From assembly GCA_038125725.1 (NCBI GenBank), contig JAYPEK010000011.1:1-64000 (forward strand): a stretch of DNA of 64,000 nucleotides, given 5' to 3'. The stretch is from TMED8 sp038125725 (lineage in GTDB: Bacteria > Pseudomonadota > Alphaproteobacteria > Rhodospirillales > Casp-alpha2). The first letter of the stretch is position 1, and each line of letters opens with the position of its first letter. Below are positions 23,482 to 32,145 of this stretch, in pieces. The notes beneath the pieces are model-generated. The model was given only the letters and a program-made list of their open reading frames with translations. It ran no database searches and was not told the DNA's origin. Position numbers and translations under genes: made by a program.

Positions 23482-24714
23482 ATGGAACGAGAATTTCATA
23501 AGATCAGGCGCCTACCGCCTTACGTATTCGCCGAAGTCAATTCGATGAAGGCACGCGCGCGCGCCGCCGGCGAGGACATCATCGATTTCGGCATGGGCAA
23601 TCCCGACCAGCCGCCGGCCGATCATATCATCGAGAAACTGCGCGAGACGGTGCTCGACCCCAAGGTCCACCGCTATTCAAACTCGCGCGGCATTCCGGGG
23701 CTGCGCAAGGCACTGGCCGGGTACTACGAACGCCGCTTTGGCGTCGAGGTCGATCCCGAGACCGAGACCGTAGTGACACTGGGCTCGAAGGAGGGGTTGG
23801 CCAACCTGTCGGCGGCGATCACGTCGCCGGGCGATGTCATCCTGGTGCCCAACCCGAGCTACCCGATCCATCAGTTCGGCTTCATCATCAACGGTGCCGC
23901 CGTGCGCAATATCCCGGTGGAGCCGGGGCCGGAATTCATGGCCGCGCTCGATCGTGCCGTGCAGCACAGCGTGCCGAAACCGACCGCGCTGGTGCTTAAC
24001 TATCCCAACAACCCGACGGCCATCGTCGCCGATCTGGACTTCTATGAAGAGGTGGTCGATTTCTGCCGCCACCACGAGATCTACATCCTGTCGGATCTCG
24101 CCTATTCGGAAATCTTCTTCGACATCGCGCCGCCGCCGTCGATCCTGCAGATCCGCAAGGCGTGGGACATCGCGGTGGAATTCACCTCGCTCTCCAAGAC
24201 CTACTCCATGCCGGGCTGGCGCATCGGCTTCGCCACCGGCAACCAGCGCCTTATCGCGGCGCTGGCGCGGGTGAAATCGTACCTGGACTATGGCGCCTTC
24301 ACGCCGATCCAGGTGGCCGCCGCCGCCGCGCTGAACGGGCCGCAGGATTGCGTCGACGACGTGCGTGCACTCTATAAGGAGCGCCGCGACGTCCTGGTCG
24401 AGGGCTTGGCCGCCGCCGGCTGGGAAATTCCGGCGCCGCCGGCGACCATGTTCGCCTGGGCACCGATCCCGGAACCGTTCCGTGACATGGGCTCGCTCGA
24501 GTTCTCCAAGCTGTTGCTCAGCGAGGCCAAGGTCGCCGTGGCGCCAGGCATCGGCTTCGGCGAACACGGTGAGGGTTTCGTGCGTATTGGACTTTGCGAA
24601 AACACACACCGGACCCGGCAGGCGATCCGCTCCATCAAATCACTGCTCGGCACTGCGGGCGTGCGCAAGAAGCCGCGCGGTCAGACGCCGGTCCAACAGG
24701 CCGCCGCCGGATGA
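23482..24714 (+). CDS. alaC: Fold-type I aminotransferase (AlaC/alanine-glutamate type)
   Basis: A 410-residue PLP aminotransferase. Seen: EFHKIRRLPPYVFAEVNSMKA at the N-terminus, MGNPDQPPADHI, NYPNNPTAIV, SDLAYSEIFFD and SLSKTYSMPGWRIGF with the PLP lysine. The sequence resembles AlaC (alanine-forming, glutamate-pyruvate) and the related LL-diaminopimelate-type group. The last codon overlaps the hom start (ATGA), and aminotransferase-hom pairs of this type are common in alphaproteobacteria. Two in-frame starts exist: GTG at 23473 and ATG at 23482; neither has a strong ribosome binding site, and ATG is used here. Confidence 0.87.
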   Translation: MEREFHKIRRLPPYVFAEVNSMKARARAAGEDIIDFGMGNPDQPPADHIIEKLRETVLDPKVHRYSNSRGIPGLRKALAGYYERRFGVEVDPETETVVTLGSKEGLANLSAAITSPGDVILVPNPSYPIHQFGFIINGAAVRNIPVEPGPEFMAALDRAVQHSVPKPTALVLNYPNNPTAIVADLDFYEEVVDFCRHHEIYILSDLAYSEIFFDIAPPPSILQIRKAWDIAVEFTSLSKTYSMPGWRIGFATGNQRLIAALARVKSYLDYGAFTPIQVAAAAALNGPQDCVDDVRALYKERRDVLVEGLAAAGWEIPAPPATMFAWAPIPEPFRDMGSLEFSKLLLSEAKVAVAPGIGFGEHGEGFVRIGLCENTHRTRQAIRSIKSLLGTAGVRKKPRGQTPVQQAAAG

Positions 24715-26015
24715 CCCAGCCACTTCGGATCGGGATCGCCGGGCTCGGAACCGTGGGCGCCGGTGTCGTCAAGCTGTTGGCCGCGCACCGCGACCAATTG
24801 GCGGCACGCGCCGGCCGGCCGTTGGTGGTGAGCGCCGTATCCGCGCGTGACAAATCGAAGGACCGGGGTGTCGATTTGGATGGCTTGGACTGGTACGACG
24901 ATGCCCGCGATCTTGCCGCCGCCGACAATGTCGACGTGGTGGTGGAACTGATCGGTGGCGAAGACGGTATCGCCAAGGAACTTGTCGAGGCGGCGCTGAG
25001 CGGTGCCAAGTCCGTGGTCACGGCGAACAAGGCATTGCTGGCGCACCACGGGACGGCGCTGGCGCGTTTGGCCGAGAGCAAGGACGTCAGCCTGGCCTAT
25101 GAGGCAGCGGTGGCCGGCGGCATTCCGATCATCAAGGCGCTGCGCGAAGGTCTCGCCGCCAACCGCATCGAGCGGCTCTACGGCATCCTCAACGGCACCT
25201 GTAACTATATCCTCACCGACATGGCCGACTCGGGCCGCGAGTTCGGCGATATCCTGGCCGAAGCACAGGCCCTGGGTTACGCCGAGGCCGACCCCAGCTT
25301 CGACGTCGACGGTATCGATGCCGCGCACAAGCTCGCGATCCTCGCCGCCGTCGCCTTCGGCACCGAAGTGGATTTCACCAACGTCTATGTCGAGGGCATC
25401 CGCCACGTTTCGCCCATGGACATCGAGTTCGCGCGCGAACTCGGCTATGGGATCAAGCTGCTTGGCGTTGCCGCGCGGGTGCCAGACGAACGCGGCGGCG
25501 GCATCGAGCAACGCGTGCATCCTTGCATGGTGCCCGAGGACGCGCCCATGAACCACGTGTCCGGCGTCTTCAACGCCATCGAGGTGGCAGGGGATTTTGT
25601 CGATACCACGATTTACGAAGGCCGCGGCGCCGGCGAGGGGCCGACGGCGTCGGCCGTGGTGGCCGATCTGGTCGATATCGCGCGCGGCGGGCGGGTGCCG
25701 ACCTTCGCCGTCGGCGCGGACGATCTGAAACCGGCCGAGACCATTCCCATGGGCCGCCGCCAGGGCGCCTATTACGTCCGGTTCATGGTCGTCGACCAGC
25801 CGGGCGTTTTCGCCGATATCGCGGCCGCGCTGCGCGACAATGCGGTGTCGATGGAATCGGTACTGCAGCGCGGCCGCGCGCCGGATGAAAAGGTGCCGGT
25901 CGTGATGACCGTGCACGAAACCGAGGAAGACGCCATGCAGCGATGCGTGCAGGCGATCGCCGCCCTTGATGCCGTCGTTGAGCCGCCGACGCTGATCCGC
26001 ATCGAGGCCATCTGA
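24711..26015 (+). CDS. hom: Homoserine dehydrogenase
   Basis: Converts aspartate semialdehyde to homoserine in threonine/methionine synthesis. The 434-residue product has an N-terminal NAD(P) domain (GIAGLGTVGAGVVKLL), the catalytic domain with YEAAVAGGIPIIKALREGL, NGTCNYILTDM and AEADPSFDVDGIDAAHKLAIL, and a C-terminal ACT domain (about 350-434: YVRFMVVDQPGVFADIAAALRDN) for feedback control. It is translationally coupled to the aminotransferase. A hydrolase gene follows after 9 bases. Confidence 0.96.
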   Translation: MTQPLRIGIAGLGTVGAGVVKLLAAHRDQLAARAGRPLVVSAVSARDKSKDRGVDLDGLDWYDDARDLAAADNVDVVVELIGGEDGIAKELVEAALSGAKSVVTANKALLAHHGTALARLAESKDVSLAYEAAVAGGIPIIKALREGLAANRIERLYGILNGTCNYILTDMADSGREFGDILAEAQALGYAEADPSFDVDGIDAAHKLAILAAVAFGTEVDFTNVYVEGIRHVSPMDIEFARELGYGIKLLGVAARVPDERGGGIEQRVHPCMVPEDAPMNHVSGVFNAIEVAGDFVDTTIYEGRGAGEGPTASAVVADLVDIARGGRVPTFAVGADDLKPAETIPMGRRQGAYYVRFMVVDQPGVFADIAAALRDNAVSMESVLQRGRAPDEKVPVVMTVHETEEDAMQRCVQAIAALDAVVEPPTLIRIEAI

Positions 26016-26024
26016 CGTTTTGCC

Positions 26025-26888
26025 ATGATCGAGGCCCGGCGCGCCGTTGAGCAGCTACAAGCACAAGCCCGCATCCACCGAACGCCCTCGGGCGAGGGGC
26101 GTATGGTCTGGCACGAATGGGGCGCCGGCGCGCCGCTGGTCATGCTGCACGGCGGGTCCGGTTCCTGGACGCATTGGTTCCGTAACATCCCGGAGCTGGC
26201 AATGCGCTACCGGGTGATCTGCGCCGATACGCCGGGGCTCGGCGATTCCGACATGCCGCCCGGCATCTTCTCGTCGCGCCACTATCCGGAAAGCATGGCC
26301 ATGCTGGCCGGGGTGTTCGCCCAAGGGCTTGATGAAATCGTCGGCGCCGGGACGGCGTATCATCTTTGCGGTTTTTCCATGGGCTCCATTGCCGGCGCCT
26401 TCCTCGCCGCCGCCGATGCCCGGCGGGTACGTAGCTACACCATGGTCGGCGGTTCGTCTTTCGGGCTTCCCTGGTCGGGGCTGTCGGGGCGGTTGCAGGC
26501 GATGACCGAAGGGATGGCGGACCCGGAACGCCTGGAAGTACAGCGCCGCAATCTCGAGGTCATCATGACCTATCAGCCGGCCGACGACCTGGCCGCCTAC
26601 CTGCAGCTACGCAACGTCGAGCGGGCACGCATTCGCAGCCACGGGCTGACCGACACCGATACCGTCATGCACGCGCTGCCCGGCGTTCGGGCACCGATCA
26701 CCGGGATTTGGGGGGCGCATGATGTCTATGCGCAGCCCAATCTCGAAACCGGGATTCCGGAAATCCTGCAATCATTCGATCCGAAAGCCACGGTGACGAC
26801 AATCGACGGCGCCGGACATTGGGTCATGTACGAGGCGCCGGATGCGTTTTCGGAAGCCCTGGAGAAGGTTCTCGATCAGGGCGTGTAG
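26025..26888 (+). CDS. Alpha/beta-fold hydrolase
   Basis: A 287-residue hydrolase with HEWGAGAPLVMLHGGSGSW (oxyanion HGG), nucleophile Ser in CGFSMGSIAG, acid probably Asp in WGAHDVYAQP, and His in DGAGHWVMYE. Closest to the meta-cleavage-product/epoxide hydrolase-like branch. It begins 9 bases after hom, so is probably co-transcribed, but its substrate is unknown. Its 3' end overlaps the convergent outer-membrane protein gene by 13 bases. Confidence 0.85.
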   Translation: MIEARRAVEQLQAQARIHRTPSGEGRMVWHEWGAGAPLVMLHGGSGSWTHWFRNIPELAMRYRVICADTPGLGDSDMPPGIFSSRHYPESMAMLAGVFAQGLDEIVGAGTAYHLCGFSMGSIAGAFLAAADARRVRSYTMVGGSSFGLPWSGLSGRLQAMTEGMADPERLEVQRRNLEVIMTYQPADDLAAYLQLRNVERARIRSHGLTDTDTVMHALPGVRAPITGIWGAHDVYAQPNLETGIPEILQSFDPKATVTTIDGAGHWVMYEAPDAFSEALEKVLDQGV

Positions 26889-27751
26889 GTGATGCCGAGC
26901 ATGAGGTCGAGGGAGGTGTACTTGGCGGTAATGGTGTCGTTGTTGCCGAACGGGCCGTTCTCGACCTCGCCGAGATCCCAGTAGCGACCTTCGGCCCTGA
27001 ACCCCCAATCCGGTTTCCATTGGTATATGAACCCGGCCATTACCGCCCAGGTCAATTGATTGGTACGGGTGTCTTGGGAAACGCGGGTATTTGCGGCCGT
27101 GCTCAGTTCCTTACGGTAGGCCTGGCTCCAATGCCGGGACATCCCGATACTGGCACCCACGTAGGGGCTGAATTTCTTCCACTCGAACGGCAGGTCGTAA
27201 TACCCGTTCACCATGCCGCCGTAGGTGCCGATCTCGTTGGTGTAACCTTGCAGATTGCCGCCGGCCGTTCCTCGGTAGTCGAGGTCGAAGCGGTAACGGA
27301 TAAAGGCTTCGATCTCGGAGCGGATCGGCCAGCCATGCTTGGACCAATCGTAACCGACAGCGATGGTGTTGCCGGCGACCCAGTCCTCGTCGCGGCGTTC
27401 CTGTAAGCCGGTAATGCCCGTGGTTTCCGGGTCGTGAATGGTGGAATAGCCGCCGTTGGCATTGACACTGAAATAGATTCCGCCGCTTGCGGAACTGCCC
27501 ATATCTGCCATTTCCGGCACGGCGGCGGAAGGTGTCGTGCCGGCGGTCGGGTTCGGGGTGCCGACCGGTGCCGTGCGCGCCGAGGACGATGAAGGCGAAA
27601 CCGGTTGCGCCATCCCAGTCGGGGTGTTGGCGAAGGGGTGACCCTGGCTGAGGAAATAACTGAAATCGTATAGCGCGGCGGCCAATGCAGACGGTGCGCC
27701 GCCGAGCAGCGGTGCGGTCGCGATGATCGTGGCCATGACTACCCGGCGCAT
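26876..27751 (-). CDS. Outer-membrane beta-barrel protein
   Basis: A 291-residue secreted protein with signal peptide (MRRVVMATIIATAPLLGGAPSALAA), a Ser/Pro/Thr-rich stretch (about 45-90), and a beta-barrel of alternating hydrophobic strands ending in an aromatic/Pro terminus (MLGITYTP). Strands such as GGIYFSVNANGGYS, NTIAVGYDWS, GMVNGYYDLPFEWKKFSPYVGASIG and WGFRAEGRYWDLG are typical of the OmpA-like/OmpW-like opacity protein group (porin family). The start is the ATG with an aggg-rich upstream; the frame is open further upstream but does not look coding. Function is probably structural or adhesive. Confidence 0.78.
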   Translation of the reverse strand: MRRVVMATIIATAPLLGGAPSALAAALYDFSYFLSQGHPFANTPTGMAQPVSPSSSSARTAPVGTPNPTAGTTPSAAVPEMADMGSSASGGIYFSVNANGGYSTIHDPETTGITGLQERRDEDWVAGNTIAVGYDWSKHGWPIRSEIEAFIRYRFDLDYRGTAGGNLQGYTNEIGTYGGMVNGYYDLPFEWKKFSPYVGASIGMSRHWSQAYRKELSTAANTRVSQDTRTNQLTWAVMAGFIYQWKPDWGFRAEGRYWDLGEVENGPFGNNDTITAKYTSLDLMLGITYTP

Positions 27752-27905
27752 GGGACGGGCCTTTCCCTCGGATTGATGTTGTTTTTTGCCATCCCTACAT
27801 AAATTCAACCGCTTGTCGATGGTCAAACGCGGATATTGTACAGCCGTTGAATTGCCGTTAGGCTTTTCGAACGGGGACAACAACGGAGCGAAATCGGATT
27901 TTTCC

Positions 27906-28673
27906 ATGAGGAAACCCGTCGTCGGCATCGTCGCCAACACCAAGTTGGTGGATAGCCAGTACCCCGCGCAAACGGCAGGCACCATGAACGTCGAGGCCGT
28001 CGGGCGTGTCGCCGGCGCGGTGCCGCTGATCATTCCCGCCGTGCCGGATTGCGTCGATCTCGACGTGGTGACATCGGTTTGCGACGGCTTTCTGTTGACC
28101 GGTGGGCGGCCCAACGTGCACCCCGACGAGTACGGTCACGAGGAGACCGAAGCGCACGGCACCTTCGACCGCGGCCGCGACCACATCGCCCTGGCATTGA
28201 TCCGCCATTGCGCCGACTCGGGCCAACCGATCCTCGGGATTTGCCGTGGTTTTCAGGAATTCAACGTCGCCATGGGCGGCACTTTGCATCCGGAAATCCG
28301 CGATCTGCCCGGTCGCATGAACCACCGCATGCCGCCGAACGGCACCATCGAGGAGAAGTTCGCGCTGCGGCACATGGTGCATTTGCGCCCCGGCAGCCCG
28401 TTCATCGAGATCTTTGGCGCCGAGGACGTCTTGGTGAATTCCCTGCACGGCCAGGGCATCGAGGATCCGGGTGCGCGCATCGTTATCGAAGGGCATGCGC
28501 CGGACGGCACCCCTGAAGCCATCACCATCAAGGATGCGCCCGGCTTCGCCATGGCGGTGCAGTGGCATCCAGAATACAACGCCCAGAGCGATCCGGTGTC
28601 GAAACCGCTGTTCGAGGCCTTCGGCAGGGCGCTGCGCGCCTGGCAACAGGGCGAGGCCATCGCTGCCGAGTAA
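27906..28673 (+). CDS. Class I glutamine amidotransferase-like peptidase C26 (gamma-glutamyl-GABA hydrolase type)
   Basis: A 255-residue protein. Seen: MRKPVVGIVANTKLVDS, the loop CDGFLLTGGRPNVHPDEYG, nucleophile Cys in PILGICRGFQEFNVAMGG, NSLHGQGIEDPG, and the His in MAVQWHPEYNA with the Glu. This fits PuuD-like hydrolases that release glutamate or GABA from gamma-glutamyl amides. No other putrescine-pathway gene is nearby. Start at 27906 is the one that matches the family N-terminus; its ribosome binding site is weak. Confidence 0.87.
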   Translation: MRKPVVGIVANTKLVDSQYPAQTAGTMNVEAVGRVAGAVPLIIPAVPDCVDLDVVTSVCDGFLLTGGRPNVHPDEYGHEETEAHGTFDRGRDHIALALIRHCADSGQPILGICRGFQEFNVAMGGTLHPEIRDLPGRMNHRMPPNGTIEEKFALRHMVHLRPGSPFIEIFGAEDVLVNSLHGQGIEDPGARIVIEGHAPDGTPEAITIKDAPGFAMAVQWHPEYNAQSDPVSKPLFEAFGRALRAWQQGEAIAAE

Positions 28674-28698
28674 CGAGGCAGTCCATATTTCGGAAAGA

Positions 28699-28727
28699 AA
28701 AAATGCCGGCGGTTCTGCCGGCATTTT
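28699..28727. terminator. Bidirectional intrinsic terminator
   Basis: Inverted repeat aaaatgccggc / gccggcatttt around a 6-base loop, with A-run before and T-run after, between the convergent peptidase C26 gene (stop at 28673) and ald (stop at 28769). The flanking A and T tracts make it work in both directions. Confidence 0.85.
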
Positions 28728-28768
28728 CTCAGGAGACGCGATGCGGGGAGGGCTGCCTCAGGCGGCCC

Positions 28769-29887
28769 TTAGGCTGCAAGAGCCTCCGCCGCGGGGAGGA
28801 AATCGTAACCCAGGTCGTTGGCGACCGGCGCGCAGGTGATACGTCCGGCGCAGACGTTGAGGCCGTTCATCAGGTGCGGATCGCTCGTGAGCGCCTGTTT
28901 CCAACCCGTGTCCGCGATGGCCAGCGCATGGCGTAGCGTCGCGTTGTTCAGCGCGTAGGTCGAGGTCCGCGCGACGCCGCCCGGCATGTTGGCGACGCAG
29001 TAGTGCACGATGTCGTCGACCACGTAGGTGGGATCGGCATGGGTGGTCGCTTTCGAGGTTTCGAAACAGCCGCCCTGGTCGATGGCGACATCCACCAGCA
29101 CCGCGCCCTTGGGCATGGTCGCGAGCATGTCGCGGGTGACCAGTTTCGGCGCCGCCGCGCCCGGGATCAGCACCGCGCCGATGACCAGGTCCGCCTCGGT
29201 GACCAGTTCGCGCAGCGTCGCCTCGTTGGAGTAGGCGCACTTGGCGCGGGCACCGAAATGGTTTGAAAGACGCTCCAGCGTCGCCGCGTCGCGATCCAGG
29301 ATGGTGACGTCCGCCTGCAGGCCGACGGCCATCTGCGCCGCATTGAAGCCGACCACGCCGCCACCGACGATCACCACCTTGCCGGGGCGAACGCCAGGCA
29401 CGCCGCCCAGCAAAACGCCGCGTCCGCCGTGCGCTTTTTCCAGCGCCGCGGCGCCGGCCTGCACGGACATGCGCCCGGCCACCTGGCTCATGGGTTTCAA
29501 CAGCGGCAGGCCACCCTGCGCGTCGGTCACGGTTTCATAGGCGATGCAGACCGCGCCGGAATCCACTAGGTCGCGGGTCTGTTCGGGGTCGGGCGCCAGA
29601 TGAAGGTAGGTGTAGAGGATCTGGCCGTCGCGCAGCATCTTGCGCTCGCCGGCCTGCGGTTCCTTCACCTTGACGACCATGTCGGCGCGGGCGAACACCT
29701 CTTCGGCGGTATCGACGATCTCGGCACCGGCGGCGATGTAGGCGTCGTCGCCCGCGTCGATGCCGGCACCGGCGTTGGTCTCGACAATGACCTCGTGGCC
29801 GTGGCGGCGCATCTCGACGACGCTCTCCGGCGTCAGGCCGACGCGGTATTCGTGATTCTTGATCTCTTTCGGGGTTCCGATGAGCAT
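28769..29887 (-). CDS. ald: Alanine dehydrogenase
   Basis: NAD-dependent interconversion of alanine with pyruvate plus ammonia. The 372-residue protein starts MLIGTPKEIKNHEYRVGLTP, has the catalytic Lys (VVKVKEPQ) and His (LHLAPDPEQTRDL) regions, the Rossmann loop IVGGGVVGFNAAQMA, and VDVAIDQGGCFETSK and THADPTY further on. Start ATG has the aggagga site. It is divergent from an Lrp/AsnC regulator across a strongly AT-rich region of 127 bases, a typical arrangement for substrate-induced control of ald. Confidence 0.96.
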   Translation of the reverse strand: MLIGTPKEIKNHEYRVGLTPESVVEMRRHGHEVIVETNAGAGIDAGDDAYIAAGAEIVDTAEEVFARADMVVKVKEPQAGERKMLRDGQILYTYLHLAPDPEQTRDLVDSGAVCIAYETVTDAQGGLPLLKPMSQVAGRMSVQAGAAALEKAHGGRGVLLGGVPGVRPGKVVIVGGGVVGFNAAQMAVGLQADVTILDRDAATLERLSNHFGARAKCAYSNEATLRELVTEADLVIGAVLIPGAAAPKLVTRDMLATMPKGAVLVDVAIDQGGCFETSKATTHADPTYVVDDIVHYCVANMPGGVARTSTYALNNATLRHALAIADTGWKQALTSDPHLMNGLNVCAGRITCAPVANDLGYDFLPAAEALAA

Positions 29888-30014
29888 GGCGTCCTCCTGC
29901 GTTTGAAGATGGCGCATCATAATCCCGAAGAAGTGCAATTTTTTACTTATTTGGCCCAAAAAATTATGTTTAAATGAAAAATATTCAGGTTTTAGAAGAA
30001 AATTGGAGAATATT
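29888..30014. promoter_or_regulatory. AT-rich divergent promoter region with inverted repeat, probable Lrp-family operator
   Basis: The gap between ald and the Lrp regulator is far richer in A and T than the genome average and contains the arms aatttttt and aaaaaatt separated by about 20 bases. Lrp-family proteins bind AT-rich degenerate palindromes, so this is the likely operator for both genes. Exact sites were not resolved. Confidence 0.5.
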
Positions 30015-30482
30015 TTGCACAGCATCGATGCCGCCGATCGGCGCCTGATCGCCGCGCTGCAGCGCGACAGCCGGCAATCCATGGCGGAACTGGCGGAGAA
30101 GGTGGCGTTGTCGCCTTCGGCCTGCCACCGCCGCATCAAACAGCTTGAGGCCGCGGGCGTCATTCAGGGCTATGGCGTGCGCGTCAACGGCAAGGCGCTG
30201 GGCTTCGAGATGGAGTTCTTCGTCGAAGTCAGCCTGGGCTCGCAGGACAGTGCCACCTTGAAAGCCTTCGAGGCGGCGGTGCGCCGCGTGCCAGAAATCC
30301 TGGAATGCCACCTGATGACCGGCCAGGCCGACTACATCATGCGCGTTGCCGCCGCCGACGCCGCCGACTACGAGCGCTTTCACCGCGAGCGAGTGGGGGA
30401 ATTGCCGGGCGTCTCGCGCATTCAATCGAGCCTGGTGATCCGCACCATCAGCCGCGCGCCCGGTTATCCGGTTGGGGGCTGA
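30015..30482 (+). CDS. Lrp/AsnC family transcriptional regulator
   Basis: A 155-residue regulator with an N-terminal helix-turn-helix (about 5-60: DAADRRLIAALQRDSRQSMAELAEKVALSPSACHRRIKQLEAAGVI) and a C-terminal RAM/ligand domain (about 75-150: FFVEVSLG, VPEILECHLMTGQADYIMRV). The start is taken as TTG at 30015, which has ggag five bases upstream; a TTG at 30003 is the alternative and adds four residues. Divergent from ald, so it is probably an alanine-responsive AldR-like activator. Confidence 0.88.
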   Translation: MHSIDAADRRLIAALQRDSRQSMAELAEKVALSPSACHRRIKQLEAAGVIQGYGVRVNGKALGFEMEFFVEVSLGSQDSATLKAFEAAVRRVPEILECHLMTGQADYIMRVAAADAADYERFHRERVGELPGVSRIQSSLVIRTISRAPGYPVGG

Positions 30483-30555
30483 TTGAACGCGGGTTGATTT
30501 CCGGGCCGGCCCCCGCCATCGTGCCTCTCGCTACGAGCCATCAGGGAGGAGCGCC

Positions 30556-31302
30556 ATGACCATCGAAACCCCGGACAAGCAAGCCGCCTTGGCCGAATTG
30601 AAGGAACCCGGCCGGCTGCACGCGGCCATCAACCTCGGCAACATCTTGCTGGTGACCGGGGAAGCCGCCAACGGCGACCCGGAAGGGGTGGCCCCGGACA
30701 TGGCGCGCGCCCTGGCGGAGCGGCTGGGCGTCGAGGTTTCCTACACCACATTCGCCACCCCCGGCGAGGTCGCCGACGCGGCAGCGCGGGACGAGTGGGA
30801 TGTCGGCCTGATCGCCATCGAGCCGAAGCGCGCAGAGGTGATCGGTTTTTGCAAGGCCTACGTGGAGATCGAAGCGACCTACCTTGTGCCCGAGGGCTCG
30901 CCGTTCCAGACCGTCGAGGACGTCGACAGCCCCGGTACGCGGATTGCCGTCTCCGAACGCGCCGCTTACGACCTCTACCTTTCGCGCACTCTGCAGCATG
31001 CCGAACTGCACCGGGCCAAGGGGCTGCCCGGCGCGGTCGAATTGTTCGTCACGGAGAAGTTGGACGCGCTGGCCGGCCTCGTTCCGGCGCTTCGGGAAAA
31101 CGCCGAGAACATCCCAGGATCGCGGCTGATCGACGGCCGTTATACCTCGGTGCGCCAGGCCATCGGCACGCGGCCGCAATGCCGGGCGCTGAATGCCTTC
31201 ACCAACGCTTTCATCGCCGAGGCCATCGCCAGCGGCTTCGTCGCCGAACTGATCGACAAGCACGGCGTCACTGGCAAGCTGAGCGTCGCCAAAGACGGCT
31301 GA
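30556..31302 (+). CDS. Solute-binding-domain protein (family 3) without a signal peptide
   Basis: A 248-residue protein of the bacterial extracellular solute-binding family 3 fold. Seen: NLGNILLVTGEAANGDPEGVAPDMARALAERLGVEVSYTTFATPGEVADAA, DVGLIAIEPKRAEVIGFCKAYVEIEATYLVP, and GTRIAVSERAAYDLYL. The N-terminus (MTIETPDKQAALAELKEPG) is hydrophilic, so no export signal is visible and the protein is probably cytoplasmic. No ABC permease or ATPase is nearby. The stop overlaps the next start (TGATG), coupling it to a thioesterase-like gene. It may be a soluble ligand-binding or enzyme relative rather than a transporter part. Confidence 0.83.
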   Translation: MTIETPDKQAALAELKEPGRLHAAINLGNILLVTGEAANGDPEGVAPDMARALAERLGVEVSYTTFATPGEVADAAARDEWDVGLIAIEPKRAEVIGFCKAYVEIEATYLVPEGSPFQTVEDVDSPGTRIAVSERAAYDLYLSRTLQHAELHRAKGLPGAVELFVTEKLDALAGLVPALRENAENIPGSRLIDGRYTSVRQAIGTRPQCRALNAFTNAFIAEAIASGFVAELIDKHGVTGKLSVAKDG

Positions 31303-32090
31303 TGGCGAACCTGGACGTTCCGTTTTTTACCGAGACCGAGCCCGGGCTCTTTCACGGCAACGACCCGGCGCGCGGTCCCTGGGCGGAGAACGCCTGCCAT
31401 GCCGGCCCGGCAATCGGCATCGTGGTCCGGGCGGCGGAACGGTTGCTGCCGGAAAAACGCATGACCCGCGTCGCTGCCGACCTGATGCGCCCGGTGCCGC
31501 TTGACGGTTTCACCATCGAAGCCGAGGTTACCCGCCACGGCCGGCTGACGGCGAGCGCCGAGGTGCGGGTGGTGGACATGGCCGGGCGCGAATGCGCGCG
31601 GGCCAACACGCTGCATATTGCCGAAACCGACGTCGGCCCAGTGCCGACCGCTCCCTCCGACATTCCGGATTTCGCCGCCTCGACGCCGGGGGAATTTCCG
31701 GTGCGCGAGGTGATGCACGGTGCACCCTGCTTCATGCAGTTCGTCGAAGTGCGCTATCCGCCGGGCGAAACCCGCGAACCCGGCCCAACGTCGATCTGGA
31801 TGCGTACGCCGCCGTTGCTGGCGGGGGAGGCGCCGTCGACCTTCCAGCGGCTCTGCACGTTGGCCGACAGCGGCAACGGTATTTCCCGCAACGTCGAGAT
31901 CACCGAGATGGGGTTCATGAACTGCGATATCGCCATCGTCGTGCACCGTCATTCGGATGCCGACTGGTTCTGTTCCCGGGCGCGCTCGCACTGGCAGCCG
32001 AACGGCATCGCCCTGGCCGAAGCCGAAATCTTCGACGACAAGGGACCGGTCGCCAGCGTATTGCAGACCGTCGTGCTGATGCCCAGGTGA
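31302..32090 (+). CDS. Acyl-CoA thioesterase-like protein (double-hotdog, TesB-type)
   Basis: A 262-residue protein that fits a tandem-hotdog thioesterase. Family features seen: NACHAGPAIGIVVRAAERLLPEKRMTRVAADLMRPVPLDGFTIEAEVTRHGRLTASAEVRVVDMAGRECARA in the first hotdog, FNC-like MNCDIAIVVHRHSDADWFCSRARSHWQPNGIALAEAEIFDDKGPVASVLQTVVL in the second. It overlaps the upstream binding-protein stop and ends before a hairpin terminator. Substrate is unknown. Confidence 0.8.
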   Translation: MANLDVPFFTETEPGLFHGNDPARGPWAENACHAGPAIGIVVRAAERLLPEKRMTRVAADLMRPVPLDGFTIEAEVTRHGRLTASAEVRVVDMAGRECARANTLHIAETDVGPVPTAPSDIPDFAASTPGEFPVREVMHGAPCFMQFVEVRYPPGETREPGPTSIWMRTPPLLAGEAPSTFQRLCTLADSGNGISRNVEITEMGFMNCDIAIVVHRHSDADWFCSRARSHWQPNGIALAEAEIFDDKGPVASVLQTVVLMPR

Positions 32091-32096
32091 CGAAAA

Positions 32097-32121
32097 ACGG
32101 GCGCCCCGCCGGAGCGCCCGT
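32097..32121. terminator. Intrinsic terminator
   Basis: Stem acgggcgc / gcgcccgt with a nine-base loop and a short T/C-rich tail, seven bases after the thioesterase stop and just before the convergent peroxiredoxin gene. The preceding A-run would serve the minus strand. Confidence 0.75.
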
Positions 32122-32145
32122 CTTCGGTTCGATTCAGGTGCGAAC

